Source: Alkalidesulfovibrio alkalitolerans DSM 16529 (GTDB taxonomy: Bacteria; Desulfobacterota; Desulfovibrionia; Desulfovibrionales; Desulfovibrionaceae). Taken from it: a stretch of DNA of 64,000 nt. Both the position numbers and the translations under genes were made by a program. A model generated the notes under the pieces. The model searched no databases. It was not told where the DNA came from and saw only the letters and a list, made by a program, of their open reading frames with translations. Below are positions 31,201 to 39,440 of this stretch, piece by piece (positions within the stretch are counted from its first letter, which is position 1; each line of letters begins with the position of its first letter). The DNA lies in contig NZ_ATHI01000011.1 in the NCBI RefSeq assembly GCF_000422245.1, forward strand, positions 54,817-118,816, written 5' to 3'.

Positions 31201-32203
31201 CCAGCAGCAGGAAGCATAGCACCTGCACGGCGGGCAGTTCGCGGGCGGGCACGCAGTCCATGAAGGCGCGGCGCTCGGCCGCAGGCATGAGCGGCAGCCG
31301 TGCGATGATCCCTTTTTTCAAGGACGGCCGCTTCGCGTAGAGCGAGGCCGTGACCTTGCCAAGGCGCGGCATGGCACAGCGCGCAAGGGTTTCGAGCGCC
31401 GTGAGGGCGAGGTCTCGGTTCTCATGGCCGAGCAGGCGGGCCACGGGCCGCGTGATGTCCAGGCTCGGCCTTGGCCCCAGGTCGGCCACGGCTCGAAGCA
31501 ACGTGTGCGCATGGTCCGGATTGGCCGTGCGCGCGGCCAGCGCGGCCAGCTTCTCGGCCAGGCCCTGGTGCGAGAGCGCGGCTAGGTGTTGGCACATGTC
31601 GAGCAATTCGAGCGGGGCCGTGTCCGCCTCGGCCATGCGGGTCAGTTGCGGACCGAGCGTTCCGTCGAGCAGAGCGCGCCGCACGGCATAGGCTGCGCGC
31701 GGACGGGCCGTGGCGAGCGCTCTGAGCAGCCGCGCCGCGTCCACGGCCAAGCTGTCGCGCAGCAAGGTCAGGGACTCGAGCGCGAACTCGCGCAGCTCGC
31801 GGCTGGTGCGCCAGGGCGAGAGAAGAATACGGTTGAAGAGCAGCCAGCGCTCACTGTCGGGCATGTCCGCCAGGATGGCGGCCACGTCGTCGAAGGGGAG
31901 TTTTTCCTGCTCGATCAGGTCGATGGCCAGAATACGGCCCATCACGCCCATACGCACCAGGCTGCGCAGGCAGATGTCGATCAGGGCGGGGTCGTCGGCC
32001 CGGCTTCCGAGTCCGAATACCGCCACGGCCGCCTCGGTCGTGGACCGCGCGAACTCCCTGGCGTCCTCGCCTTCCTTGGGACCCTCCGCAAACCCCTCGG
32101 CCAGCCGGGCCACTTCGGACCACAACCGTTTCGGGGGCGGGGTATGCACATAGGCGCGGATTGCCGCCGCCGCGCTCTCGTGCCGACTGCGCTCCTGGCT
32201 CAT
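28271..32203 (-). CDS. Very large class I adenylate cyclase-like protein with pentapeptide repeats
   Basis: 1310 residues. Residues 1-400 are helical HEAT-like repeats. Residues ~447-600 are pentapeptide repeats (ADFSRATLERGRFEACVFDS). The C-terminal half is a class I adenylate cyclase: the nucleotidyl-transferase motif IGSLGTVAQSEDSDIDYWLC near residue 750 carries the expected GS and D-x-D. The domain FLMDSKRVRENNFG and RIDPYVMLFLEVAEYY follow. E. coli CyaA has ~850 residues and neither N-terminal module. The ATG at 32203 is preferred to a TTG at 32245. The expected product is cAMP; the repeats may dock the enzyme to a partner. No CRP-like gene is nearby. Confidence 0.82.
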   Translation of the reverse strand: MSQERSRHESAAAAIRAYVHTPPPKRLWSEVARLAEGFAEGPKEGEDAREFARSTTEAAVAVFGLGSRADDPALIDICLRSLVRMGVMGRILAIDLIEQEKLPFDDVAAILADMPDSERWLLFNRILLSPWRTSRELREFALESLTLLRDSLAVDAARLLRALATARPRAAYAVRRALLDGTLGPQLTRMAEADTAPLELLDMCQHLAALSHQGLAEKLAALAARTANPDHAHTLLRAVADLGPRPSLDITRPVARLLGHENRDLALTALETLARCAMPRLGKVTASLYAKRPSLKKGIIARLPLMPAAERRAFMDCVPARELPAVQVLCFLLLGAIDPVNMERCLSIAAHGDAPDTADEDGRDMAVGGVLDELLVLIARVPHAEPAEPQNHASPPEPAHPRDGTGRGRNAPTTTANGPLHLDMKGESPKRFTATGRHLPEPVASATTFHLADFSRATLERGRFEACVFDSCSFDHATLKDMSFIDCSFVNCALRDAALFRCDLTNCVFSLCALTGTAFSGGTMTVVKIECGSMTDALFTGMTLRTCSLRALDLSGAEMNRLKARGLELSDCHAESARLSALTLRTVDITACTFVDCAVDGLDSDDPVFGELADQTLLTRLRRSAKAFETGRLPASPGRAAMAVAFRAVDEWFKIAERKGLCRPFLAHNERRISWAKQKLGAKASEFFDILPLLLHSEFFDHAIGLYPTSPPCRVTAYQPGHSALDLARRYFPTAALPDDRTDAVPIEAIYTIGSLGTVAQSEDSDIDYWLCCALDQLAEQDVEGLHQKCEAIQDWAAQEFGLEVHFFLMDSKRVRENNFGASDSESSGTAQAAMLKEEFYRTAVHVAGKKPVWWLAPPGADQAGYDEAMHRLASGEAGGRFLDLGHVPEIPVGEFFGASLWQIAKAIKSPFKSIMKFGLLEKYVSRQGKTELLLCDRLKANLLGGHDELWRIDPYVMLFLEVAEYYADRGEAQTVELIKMSFLLKSHIAGEAFAPTIPSRAEEKSMRRFFTRGIGARKLAFTDLGIAKDWSLARMLEVGERVNAFILNTYLRVREMQNKQPQSAQANIDPHDLTKLGRKIFAVFAPRKHKIDRLGFVKTDAAMVGLLTFAAETRRGGGQAFVAQGGQMDPRTRRVETVEIKRAKDLCWLVAFIEANGLFAPGLTVKTDFTLSPVIARDVEELLQALAAFFPHAETFETNIEEGLSPERVTRALFVLNLTLPRETPRIRQVSLVYSTNWGEMFCQTVDVSDDAIITDPHAFLAAHVEQDCVEPPLMSSFVPDRAACPGIRFARRPIVPPASGSGYSSRKT

Positions 32204-32346
32204 CTTCACCTGGTCCGACAGTCCCGGCGCGACCGGCCAAGGCAAGCCGGACCCGCCAGGAGCTTTCCCCCCGCGTCATCCTGCTTGTCGCACATTCGCG
32301 AAGCCCTGAAAAGCGGGCGAGGAAAAGGTTTCCGGCAGAAAATGCC

Positions 32347-33888
32347 TCAGGCGGTCTCGCCGCCGCCCCTGTCCAGGCTGCGGTAGCTGATGGCCTCGGC
32401 CAGGTGCCGGGCGGCGATGTCCCCCTCGCCCGCGAGGTCCGCGATGGTGCGCGCCAGGCGCAGGATACGCACGTAGGCCCTGGCCGAGAGCCCGAGCGTG
32501 CGCACCGCGCGTTCGAGAAAGGCGTGCTCACCGCTGCCCAGGCGGCAGTGCGCCTCCAACAGCCCGCCCGAAAGCTCGGCGTTCAGCCGTACGGCCGTGC
32601 CCCGATAGCGCTCGGCCTGCACTTCGCGCGCCGCCAGCACCCGGCCGCGCATGGCGGCCGAATCCGTGCCCGGCGTGAGCCCGCGCAGATCCTCGTAAGG
32701 CACGGCAGGCACCTCCACGTGTAGGTCGATGCGGTCCAGAAGCGGCCCGGAAAGGCGCGAGCGGTAGCGCTGCACCTGGGGCGGTGTGCAGGTGCAGGGG
32801 TGGCGGTCGTCGGTCAGGTAGCCGCAGGGGCAGGGGTTTTGCGCCGCCACGAGCATGAAGTCGGCCGGATACGACAGGGCCACGGCCGCGCGCGAGATGG
32901 TCACCGCGCCCTGCTCCAGGGGCTGGCGCAGGACCTCCAGCACCGGCTTCTTGAACTCGGGCAGTTCGTCCAGAAAGAGCACGCCCCGGTGCGCCAGCGA
33001 GACCTCGCCCGGCCTGGGATAGGCCCCGCCGCCGATCAGCCCCGCGTCCGAGATGGTGTGGTGCGGCGCGCGAAACGGCCTGGTCACGATCAAGGCCGCT
33101 TCCGGCGCGAGCATACCCGCCACGGAATAGATCGTCGTCACCTCCAGGGCCTCGTCGAAGGACAGGGGCGGCAGCACCGTGGGCACGCGCGCCGCGAGCA
33201 TGGTCTTGCCGCTGCCCGGCGGGCCTGAGAGCAGGATGTTGTGATTCCCCGCGGCCGCGATCTCGATGGCCCGCTTGGCGTGCTCCTGGCCCTTGACCTC
33301 GGCGAAATCCAGGTCGTGCGTCTCGCGCCGGGCCCACAGCCCGGCCACGTCGGCCATGACCGGCGAAAGCGCCTGCTCGCCCGTCACGTGGCGCACCACG
33401 TCGGCCAGGGTGGCCGCGCCGTAGACCGGCAGGCCATCCACCACGGCCGCCTCGGCCGCGTTGTGCGCGGGCACGATGAGCCCGGCCGCGCCCTCGGCCC
33501 GCGCCCGCACGGCCAGCGGCAAAACGCCTGGCACCGGCCGAAGCTCGCCCGTGAGCGACAATTCGCCCGCGAGGAAATACCCGGCCACGGCCTGGGCCGG
33601 GATGACCTCGGCCCCGCCCAGCAGCCCGAGCGCCAACGGCAGGTCGTAGCCGCTGCCCTCCTTGCGCACGTCCGCGGGCGCGAGGTTCACCGTGATGCGC
33701 GCGGGCGGCAGCCGGTAGCCGCAGTTCTTCAGGGCCGAGAAGACGCGCTCCTTGGCCTCGCGCACCGCGCCGTCGGGAAGCCCCACGAGGGTGAAGGCGG
33801 GCATGCCCTGCCTGGCCAGATCGACCTCCAGGCGCACGGTGAGCGCCTCGATGCCCAGAAGGGCTGCGGTGCGGACGGTGCAAAGCAT
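32347..33888 (-). CDS. comM: ComM/YifB family Mg-chelatase-like AAA+ ATPase
   Basis: 513 residues. A ChlI-type N-terminal domain (EVDLARQGMPAFTLVGLPDG, ITVNLAPADVRKEG) precedes the AAA+ core with Walker A GPPGSGKTML and Walker B GVLFLDELPEF. The cysteine cluster CPCGY...CTC and the C-terminal helical domain (RTIADLAGEGDIAARHLAEA) are typical. ComM promotes branch migration during natural transformation in several bacteria. The ATG at 33888 (MLCTVRTAALLG) starts the conserved region. It stands alone, divergent from nothing and followed by the adenylate cyclase gene. Confidence 0.9.
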   Translation of the reverse strand: MLCTVRTAALLGIEALTVRLEVDLARQGMPAFTLVGLPDGAVREAKERVFSALKNCGYRLPPARITVNLAPADVRKEGSGYDLPLALGLLGGAEVIPAQAVAGYFLAGELSLTGELRPVPGVLPLAVRARAEGAAGLIVPAHNAAEAAVVDGLPVYGAATLADVVRHVTGEQALSPVMADVAGLWARRETHDLDFAEVKGQEHAKRAIEIAAAGNHNILLSGPPGSGKTMLAARVPTVLPPLSFDEALEVTTIYSVAGMLAPEAALIVTRPFRAPHHTISDAGLIGGGAYPRPGEVSLAHRGVLFLDELPEFKKPVLEVLRQPLEQGAVTISRAAVALSYPADFMLVAAQNPCPCGYLTDDRHPCTCTPPQVQRYRSRLSGPLLDRIDLHVEVPAVPYEDLRGLTPGTDSAAMRGRVLAAREVQAERYRGTAVRLNAELSGGLLEAHCRLGSGEHAFLERAVRTLGLSARAYVRILRLARTIADLAGEGDIAARHLAEAISYRSLDRGGGETA

Positions 33889-33965
33889 TCTCGGCGCGGC
33901 TCCTTTGGGAACAGGGTGACGGGAAGCCGGGCAAGAAGGAGAGTTTGGTGACAACCCCTTTCTTT

Positions 33966-34090
33966 CAGGCTGCTCAAAAAGGTCCAGATGCAAGGTGCAA
34001 GAAAAGTTCAAGGCCGACGCGTATCAAAGAATACGCGAGGGTTTGAACTTTTCGCGGCAACGCAGCAGATGGGCTTTTTTCAGCAGCCTG
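33966..34090. repeat. Dispersed palindromic repeat, family A
   Basis: Best preserved copy. CAGGCTGCT and AGCAGCCTG form the ends and CGCGTAT-caaaga-ATACGCG the centre. The right arm ends in TTTTTTCAGCAG. The remaining gap to 34223 holds nothing I can identify. Confidence 0.88.
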
Positions 34091-34223
34091 AGGCCCCTAC
34101 CCCCTCCTCCAAAAACTTATGGTTCGGGCTGGACGGGAAGCGAAAACCTGTCGCCCGATTGGTATAGGCCAGGCTACGGCAAAAGACCAGGGCCGGTCGG
34201 GAAGCGGGAGCGCGGAAAGGGAA

Positions 34224-34479
34224 TCAGTCAGGCGTGCGCAAGAGCCAAGTCACGGCGATGATCGTTTCTTCCAGGTCGTTGCATTCGTCGAGCTGGCTTT
34301 GGATGTAGCCCGCGAAGAGGCCCCGGTCCGGCCACGTGCCGCCGCACGAGCCCGACGATGTCGTCGGGCTCGCTGCCAAGCTCCCACAGATCCTGGAGCA
34401 GATAGGGAAGAAACGGCAGAAGCTCCATGGGCCCGGCGGTCAGCGACCTGGCGAGCGCCTTCTTCTGGTCCTCGTTCAC
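34224..34479 (-). pseudogene. Small gene interrupted by a one-base frameshift
   Basis: From GTG 34479 the frame reads VNEDQKKALARSLTAGPMEL and on to DIVGLVRRHVA. After that it degenerates. Removing one G from GGCCGGACC (34325-34333) restores a coherent frame: DRGLFAGYIQSQLDECNDLE and ETIIAVTWLLRTPD, ending at TGA 34224. The restored protein has about 84 residues; I do not recognise it. It follows the radical SAM gene by 17 bp, as if co-transcribed. The extra base may be a sequencing error or a genuine mutation. Confidence 0.65.
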
Positions 34480-34496
34480 GCGGATGGATCCTCGGC

Positions 34497-35423
34497 TCAG
34501 CGGCAGGTGCGGCAGATTTCCAGGTTGCTGAAGTCGCCCGCGAAGTACTGGTGGATGAGGGAGACGAAATGCTTCGAGTTCCAGACCTCGGCGATGGATT
34601 TCTCCCGGATGTTGCCCACCACCACGGACTGCCGCCAGTCGTGGCAGCAGATGATCAGGTCGCCGTTCTCCACGATGTAGGCCTGCTTCAGGAACAGGTC
34701 GCAGTGCCGCTTGAGCTTCAGCGGCTCGTCCTTCGGCCTGTGGTCCGCGACGACCTCGCCCGCGCGGTTGTCCATGTGGTGGATCTTGAAGACCACGTCG
34801 CGCTGCTCCCAGTGCTTGCGGGCGTAGTCCAACTCGTTCTCCACGAGCTTGGTGCGCAGCGTGGTGATGACGATTTTGGGCCGTTTCTTGCCCATGCGGT
34901 CGCGGATGTCGAGGAAGTTGTCGATGTTGGCCAGGGTCTTGTTCAGGTCCAGACCCATGCTCGCCCGGTAGGTTTCGGGCGAATAGCCGTTCACGCTGAT
35001 CCACAGATTGTTCAGGCCCGAGGCGATGATCTCCTTGCTCATTTCCTTGGTCAGCAGGCTGCCGTTGGAGTTGATCTTGGTCTTGGTGCCCGGCCGCTTC
35101 CTTTTAGTGATGTCGGCCAGGATGCGCGGCATGCGCTCGTCCAAGAGCGGCTCGTTGGTCAGATAGGGGCTGATGCGGCTCATGAAGTGTCTGGAGCATT
35201 CGTCTACGATCTTGGCGATCAGCGCGTCGTCCATGCGGCCGTGCGGCACTTCCTTGGGCGTTTGCCCGTGCGGGCAGAAGATGCAGCGCGCGTTGCAGGT
35301 GGAGAGCGTCTGGAACTGGACGGTGCGAGGAAAGGGCGGCCGGAAGCGGCGGCCCGTGCGTGCCCAGGTCCAGAGCTTTTTCACGAGTCCGTCCGTCGGT
35401 GCGGGCATGTAGTACTTGGCCAC
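34497..35423 (-). CDS. Radical SAM protein with SPASM-type C-terminus
   Basis: 308 residues. The radical SAM cluster motif is CNARCIFC, followed by the typical TNEPLLD and NSNGSLL strands. The C-terminal region has HCDLFLKQAYIVENGDLIICCHDW and CRTCR, candidate ligands of a second cluster, as in SPASM peptide-modifying enzymes. The GTG at 35423 has GGAGG four bases upstream; the ATG at 35408 is an alternative. No obvious peptide substrate is encoded next to it, except possibly the small frameshifted gene downstream. Confidence 0.82.
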   Translation of the reverse strand: MAKYYMPAPTDGLVKKLWTWARTGRRFRPPFPRTVQFQTLSTCNARCIFCPHGQTPKEVPHGRMDDALIAKIVDECSRHFMSRISPYLTNEPLLDERMPRILADITKRKRPGTKTKINSNGSLLTKEMSKEIIASGLNNLWISVNGYSPETYRASMGLDLNKTLANIDNFLDIRDRMGKKRPKIVITTLRTKLVENELDYARKHWEQRDVVFKIHHMDNRAGEVVADHRPKDEPLKLKRHCDLFLKQAYIVENGDLIICCHDWRQSVVVGNIREKSIAEVWNSKHFVSLIHQYFAGDFSNLEICRTCR

Positions 35424-35648
35424 GTGTCCTCCAAGGTGAACGAGCCCAGGCGCGCCCGTCCGTCCGGGAGTCCGCGCGCGGCCCTTCGGTTTCCGATTCT
35501 TGCCGGGAAATCTATATGAAGCAGGACCGCGAGGCAATACGGGCAGCGAGAGAGAGCGGTTTTAGGTGAATGCTATCTCTGTACACTCTGTATAAACAAA
35601 GGAAGAAATGTTTTCCAATAGTGCGCTTTTGGTTTCCGTAATAGACGT

Positions 35649-36221
35649 TTAAAAAGATGGATGTTCTCCCTCTTTAAAGAGGAGATGCTTTCCATCTTGA
35701 GTGTTCTTTATCCAAAAACTCCAGCACGATTTGAGAGCATTGTGATACTCTGTGGCGTCAAAAGAATAAATTTCTTCTGATGATTCATTTTTTGGAAACA
35801 TTTCGCGTATGCTTTTTTTGTTTTTATCTATCACTAATTGACCACCTTTTTTCTTTCCACGCACACAGTGCTTATAGGCATTCGCAAGATCAAAAATAAT
35901 ATTCATTTCTGGACATTCACTTATTATTTTCTTTTTGATTTCACACATTTTATGTTCAGGTATATTTTTGTCGAATAACATGTAATCTGGTATGTTGTTA
36001 AGTGATTCAACAGCATTGAAGAGTTTTCTGAGAAGTCTTCGGCCCAAATTTTGTGTGCTTCCTCCTCGTTCACAGAGCCTCTCATATTCTTCGAAATACT
36101 CCAAACAATTGTCGAGAACGATCATCTGAATATATGATGCCGAATTTTTAAAAGGAAAAAAGAAATAATGCAGATCCTCTGCATCAAACTCTGGTGGAGA
36201 ACTTGGTGGCTTTTCCTGCAT
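35649..36221 (-). CDS. AT-rich orphan gene, possible HEPN-like protein
   Basis: 190 residues; not recognised. The base composition is strikingly AT-rich compared with every neighbour, with many AAA, ATT and TTT codons, indicating recent transfer. The protein is helical and charged. The segment IIFDLANAYKHCVRGKKKGG resembles small HEPN-type or phage-defence hypothetical proteins, but there is no RX4-6H motif I can identify. There is no convincing ribosome binding site. It sits between buk and the radical SAM gene, and the AT-rich tract extends to about 35540 on its 3' side. Confidence 0.6.
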   Translation of the reverse strand: MQEKPPSSPPEFDAEDLHYFFFPFKNSASYIQMIVLDNCLEYFEEYERLCERGGSTQNLGRRLLRKLFNAVESLNNIPDYMLFDKNIPEHKMCEIKKKIISECPEMNIIFDLANAYKHCVRGKKKGGQLVIDKNKKSIREMFPKNESSEEIYSFDATEYHNALKSCWSFWIKNTQDGKHLLFKEGEHPSF

Positions 36222-36241
36222 AATCTATCTATCGCTTTGGG

Positions 36242-37399
36242 TTAATAATTGAGGGTGGGGATTAGCCCGGTCAGCGCCAGGCGCGCGCCGTCGGCCAGGG
36301 CGTGCATCTCCTCCAGGCCAGTGACCGGGATCAGCGGGGCCAGGAAGGCGAGCCGGGCCGAGAGGTCGGCCACGAGGCGCGCGCTTCGGGCCATGCCGCC
36401 CGTGACCACGATGGCGTTAAGGTCCAGGCCGCGTCGGGCCGCCTCGCCGCCGGAAGGCCGTGCGGCCTGGGGCGCGATCTGGGCCGCGAACAGGGGCGCG
36501 AGCGAGGCGACGTCGCGCGCCACGGCGCGCACGAAGGCCTCGTACACCAGCGCGGCCCTCTCCTCGCCCGCGTCGATGCGCGCCTCGATCTCGCGCAGGT
36601 CGTTGCTGCCCAGGTGCGCGAAGAACCCGCCCTGGGTCAGGATGCGCCGCGTGAGCGCCGCTACGTCCGTCTCGCCGCATTCGAGCATCTTCAACACCGG
36701 CAGCACGGGCAGACGGCCCGAACGCTCCGGGCTGAACGGCCCCTCGCCGTCCAGGGCGTTCAAGACCTCGACAACGCGGCCGCGCAGGTGCGCGCCGATG
36801 CTGATGCCGCCGCCCAGGTGGGCCACAATGAACCCGGCGCGCTCGTAGCCAAGGCCCAGGGAGCGCGCGGCCGCGCGCGCCGCGCCGCGCTGCGACAGGG
36901 CGTGGAATACGCTGCGCCGCCGAATCTCCGGCAGGCCGGTCAGCCGCGCGGCCTCGTCCAGTTCGTCGGTCACGGGCGGGTCCACGATGAAGGCCGGGCA
37001 GCCGTGTTCGGCCGAAAGCTCCAGGGCCAGCGGCGCTCCGAGGTTGCAGGGATGCGCGCCGTAGCGCTCGGCCGAAAGGTCGTCGAGCATGGTTTGGTTG
37101 ATGGTGTAGACGCCGCCGGGGATGGGGCGCAAGAGCCCGCCCCGGCCGACCACGGCGGCAAGCCCGCCCTGCGCATCCGGACAGGCGGCCAGGGCCGCGC
37201 GGATGGCCGCGAGGCGGAAGTCTTTTTGCTCCGCGATGGTGGCAAAGCGCGCCAGATCGGCCTTGGGATGCTGGATTTCCTCGGAAAGCACCGGTTCGCA
37301 GGCGGCTGCCGCGCCTGGCGCGGCCTCTTCCGCGGCGCGGCAGGCGAACAGCGCCACGCGCGTGGAGGTGGAGCCGGGGTTGAGCGCCAGGATCAGCAT
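36242..37399 (-). CDS. buk: Butyrate kinase
   Basis: 385 residues. It converts acyl phosphate plus ADP to acid plus ATP. The acetate-kinase fold is marked by LALNPGSTSTRVALF, IVAHLGGGISIGAHLRG and VVTGGMARS. The length is that of butyrate rather than acetate kinase. The ATG at 37399 has AAGGGA eight bases upstream and matches the usual N-terminus; an ATG three codons earlier (37408) is the longer alternative. It follows ptb by 12 bp (3 bp from the alternative start), together forming a Ptb-Buk ATP-yielding pathway for short acyl-CoAs. Confidence 0.88.
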   Translation of the reverse strand: MLILALNPGSTSTRVALFACRAAEEAAPGAAAACEPVLSEEIQHPKADLARFATIAEQKDFRLAAIRAALAACPDAQGGLAAVVGRGGLLRPIPGGVYTINQTMLDDLSAERYGAHPCNLGAPLALELSAEHGCPAFIVDPPVTDELDEAARLTGLPEIRRRSVFHALSQRGAARAAARSLGLGYERAGFIVAHLGGGISIGAHLRGRVVEVLNALDGEGPFSPERSGRLPVLPVLKMLECGETDVAALTRRILTQGGFFAHLGSNDLREIEARIDAGEERAALVYEAFVRAVARDVASLAPLFAAQIAPQAARPSGGEAARRGLDLNAIVVTGGMARSARLVADLSARLAFLAPLIPVTGLEEMHALADGARLALTGLIPTLNY

Positions 37400-37411
37400 G
37401 TTCGGCATCCC

Positions 37412-38362
37412 TTATGCGCCCTGGGTCTTGGCCGCGTCCTCGGTCTGACCGGCCAGATACGCACCAAGGGCGATGGAGTAGAGCTTGGTGCGGTCCGAGT
37501 CGCCGCGCGAGGGCACCACGATGGGCGCCTGGCTGCCCATGACTACTCCGGCCATGTCGGCCTGCATGAAGGTGCTCAGTGACTTGTAGAGCACGTTGCC
37601 GCTCTCGATGTCGGGCACGCAGAGGATGTCCGCGCGGCCCGCCACGGGGTGCTCGTAGCCCTTGACCCTGGCCGCGCGCGCCGAGACCGCGATGTCCAGG
37701 GCCATGGGCCCGGCCACCAGCGCGTCGCCGAATTCGCCCTGTCTGGCCATGGTGGAGATCAGGTCGGCGTCGAGCGTGGCGGGCATGGCCGGGAAGTTGA
37801 CTTTTTCCGTGGCCGCGAGCATGGCCACGCGCGGCCGCGTCACGCCCAAGGCGCGCATGACCGAAAGGGAGTTTCGCACGATGTCGGCCTTGCGTTGCAA
37901 GTTGGGCCTGATGTTCACGCCGGGGTCGGTGAGGCACATCAGCCGTCCGCCGCCGCGGGTTCCTGGCCGCTCGAACACGGCCACATGCGAGAGCGCGCCC
38001 CTGGCCGGGATGCCGGTCTCCTTGTCGAGCACGGCACGCAAAAGCCGCGCGGTGCTGATCAGCCCCTTCATGATGAGCTGCGCCTCGCCCGCCTTGAAGA
38101 GTGCGAGCGCGGCGGCCAGGGCCGTGTCGTCGTCACTGGCCTCCACGGCCCGAAACCGCGCGAGGGAGAGCCCCAGTCGCGCGGCCGTCTCGCGGGCCTT
38201 GGCCATGTCGCCGATGAGGATGGGCTCGGCCACGCCCTTTGCGTGGGCGGCCACGGCCGCCTTGAGCACGTAGCCCTCGGCGCAGCGCACCACGGCCACG
38301 CGAGGCGGGCTTGAGCGCCGCGCGCAGGCGGTCACGAGATCGCGCAGGCGGCGGATGCGCAC
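37412..38362 (-). CDS. ptb: Phosphate butyryltransferase
   Basis: 316 residues. It exchanges CoA for phosphate on butyryl- or a related acyl-CoA. Conserved blocks are QLIMKGLISTARLLRAVLDK, FLTDPGVNI-type LCLTDPGVNIRPNL and GMEVVNxxM-like MALDIAVS. It starts with a GTG at 38362 that lies 3 bp after the ilvN stop. With buk it may link branched-chain or odd-chain acyl-CoA degradation to ATP formation. Confidence 0.87.
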   Translation of the reverse strand: MRIRRLRDLVTACARRSSPPRVAVVRCAEGYVLKAAVAAHAKGVAEPILIGDMAKARETAARLGLSLARFRAVEASDDDTALAAALALFKAGEAQLIMKGLISTARLLRAVLDKETGIPARGALSHVAVFERPGTRGGGRLMCLTDPGVNIRPNLQRKADIVRNSLSVMRALGVTRPRVAMLAATEKVNFPAMPATLDADLISTMARQGEFGDALVAGPMALDIAVSARAARVKGYEHPVAGRADILCVPDIESGNVLYKSLSTFMQADMAGVVMGSQAPIVVPSRGDSDRTKLYSIALGAYLAGQTEDAAKTQGA

Positions 38363-38365
38363 GGT

Positions 38366-38845
38366 CTAGTCGTCCCCGCGCTTGAGCGCGATCATGCCGC
38401 TTCGGCACAGGCTCTTGATGCCGAAGGGCTTGAGCAGCTTGATGAGTCCCTCCACGCGCTCCTGGTCGCCCGCCATCTCCACGGTGATGCTCTCCTGGCC
38501 CATGCCCACCACCGAGGCGCGGAAGACCTCGAATATCTGCATGAGTTGGGAGAGGGATTCGCGGTCCATGCGCACCTTGACCATCAGCAACTCGCGGTCC
38601 ACGAACTCGCGCCGGGCCAAGTCGTCCACCTGGATGACCACGTCCATGGCCGCCAGTTCGCGGGTCAGGCGCTCCATCTCCTCGCTGTCGCCGTCGAGGC
38701 TGATGACGATGCGCGAGATGTCGGGATTCTCGGTTTCGCCCGCGGCCAGGCTGCGGATGTTCAGGTTGTGGCGCTTGAACATGAGGGCCATGTCGGCCAG
38801 GACGCCCGGCCGGTTGGAGGCCAGGGCGGAGATGGTGTGCTTCAC
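38366..38845 (-). CDS. ilvN: Acetolactate synthase small (regulatory) subunit
   Basis: 159 residues. An N-terminal ACT domain, KHTISALASNRPGVLADMAL, is followed by the typical ILVH C-terminal domain ending FGIKSLCRSGMIALKRG. It confers valine feedback and stimulates the catalytic subunit, which is not encoded here. The GTG at 38845 has GGAG eight bases upstream. It is the first gene of the ilvN-ptb-buk string, an unusual association that would connect branched-chain amino acid and acyl-CoA metabolism. Confidence 0.88.
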   Translation of the reverse strand: MKHTISALASNRPGVLADMALMFKRHNLNIRSLAAGETENPDISRIVISLDGDSEEMERLTRELAAMDVVIQVDDLARREFVDRELLMVKVRMDRESLSQLMQIFEVFRASVVGMGQESITVEMAGDQERVEGLIKLLKPFGIKSLCRSGMIALKRGDD

Positions 38846-38951
38846 GGCGTCGCTCCGGGTGCTGGTGTGCGGCGACGGCCGTTTCTTCGGACCGCGCGCC
38901 GTGGCCGAGTCTAGCCGCAAAACGCCTGGAATGCCAGGGGGAGGCTCGCGT

Positions 38952-39197
38952 TCAGCAGGAGCTTCGGTCGGAGGCCGGTCCAGCGGCAAGGTGACGCGGA
39001 TGCCCCAGATGGTCGAGCCCGTCGTGGAGCGGGACGGGCAGGGGCGCGCACGGACCTTCGGAGCGGGTGCATAGCTCGGCGTCTGGCAGGGGGCAGAGGG
39101 CGCGCGAAAGGGGCGCGCCGTGCAGCGGGCAGGCGGAAGGCGGTGTGCGGCCAGTCACTCGGCAGCCGCAGGCGTAGATCATCGTGCACAGGTGCAT
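38952..39197 (-). CDS. Possible small cysteine-rich protein
   Basis: 81 residues from ATG 39197, or 76 from ATG 39182. Cysteines are spaced as in a zinc-binding protein (IYACGCRVTG, SACPLHGAP, ALCPLPDAELC). There is no clear ribosome binding site, and the surrounding gap (38846-39440) has no other gene, only a repeat at its far end. It could be a chance frame. Confidence 0.32.
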   Translation of the reverse strand: MHLCTMIYACGCRVTGRTPPSACPLHGAPLSRALCPLPDAELCTRSEGPCAPLPVPLHDGLDHLGHPRHLAAGPASDRSSC

Positions 39198-39299
39198 CTG
39201 GTCAAAGTGGCCGGACAAGGTTGCGTTTTGATGGCGGCCAGGCTGCCTTCTGGCGGCGTGGCGAGGGTTTTTCCAAGCTCGAACCGCAGGATTTTGAAG

Positions 39300-39425
39300 A
39301 ACGACGTTTCGTCGTCTCTTCAAGCAGCGCCGGGCGCATGGCGCGCAAAAGAGACAAGGCCGACGCGCAGGAGAACTACGCGTCGGCCTCGAACTTTTCG
39401 CGGCATCGCAGAGGATGCCATTATT
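39300..39425. repeat. Diverged family A repeat
   Basis: It keeps AAGGCCGACGCG, the central palindrome ACGCG...CGCGT (GACGCGcaggagaactaCGCGTC) and the arm GAACTTTTCGCGGCATCGCA. The outer ends are not recognisable. Confidence 0.6.
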
Positions 39426-39440
39426 TCAACGTGTTGGCGG

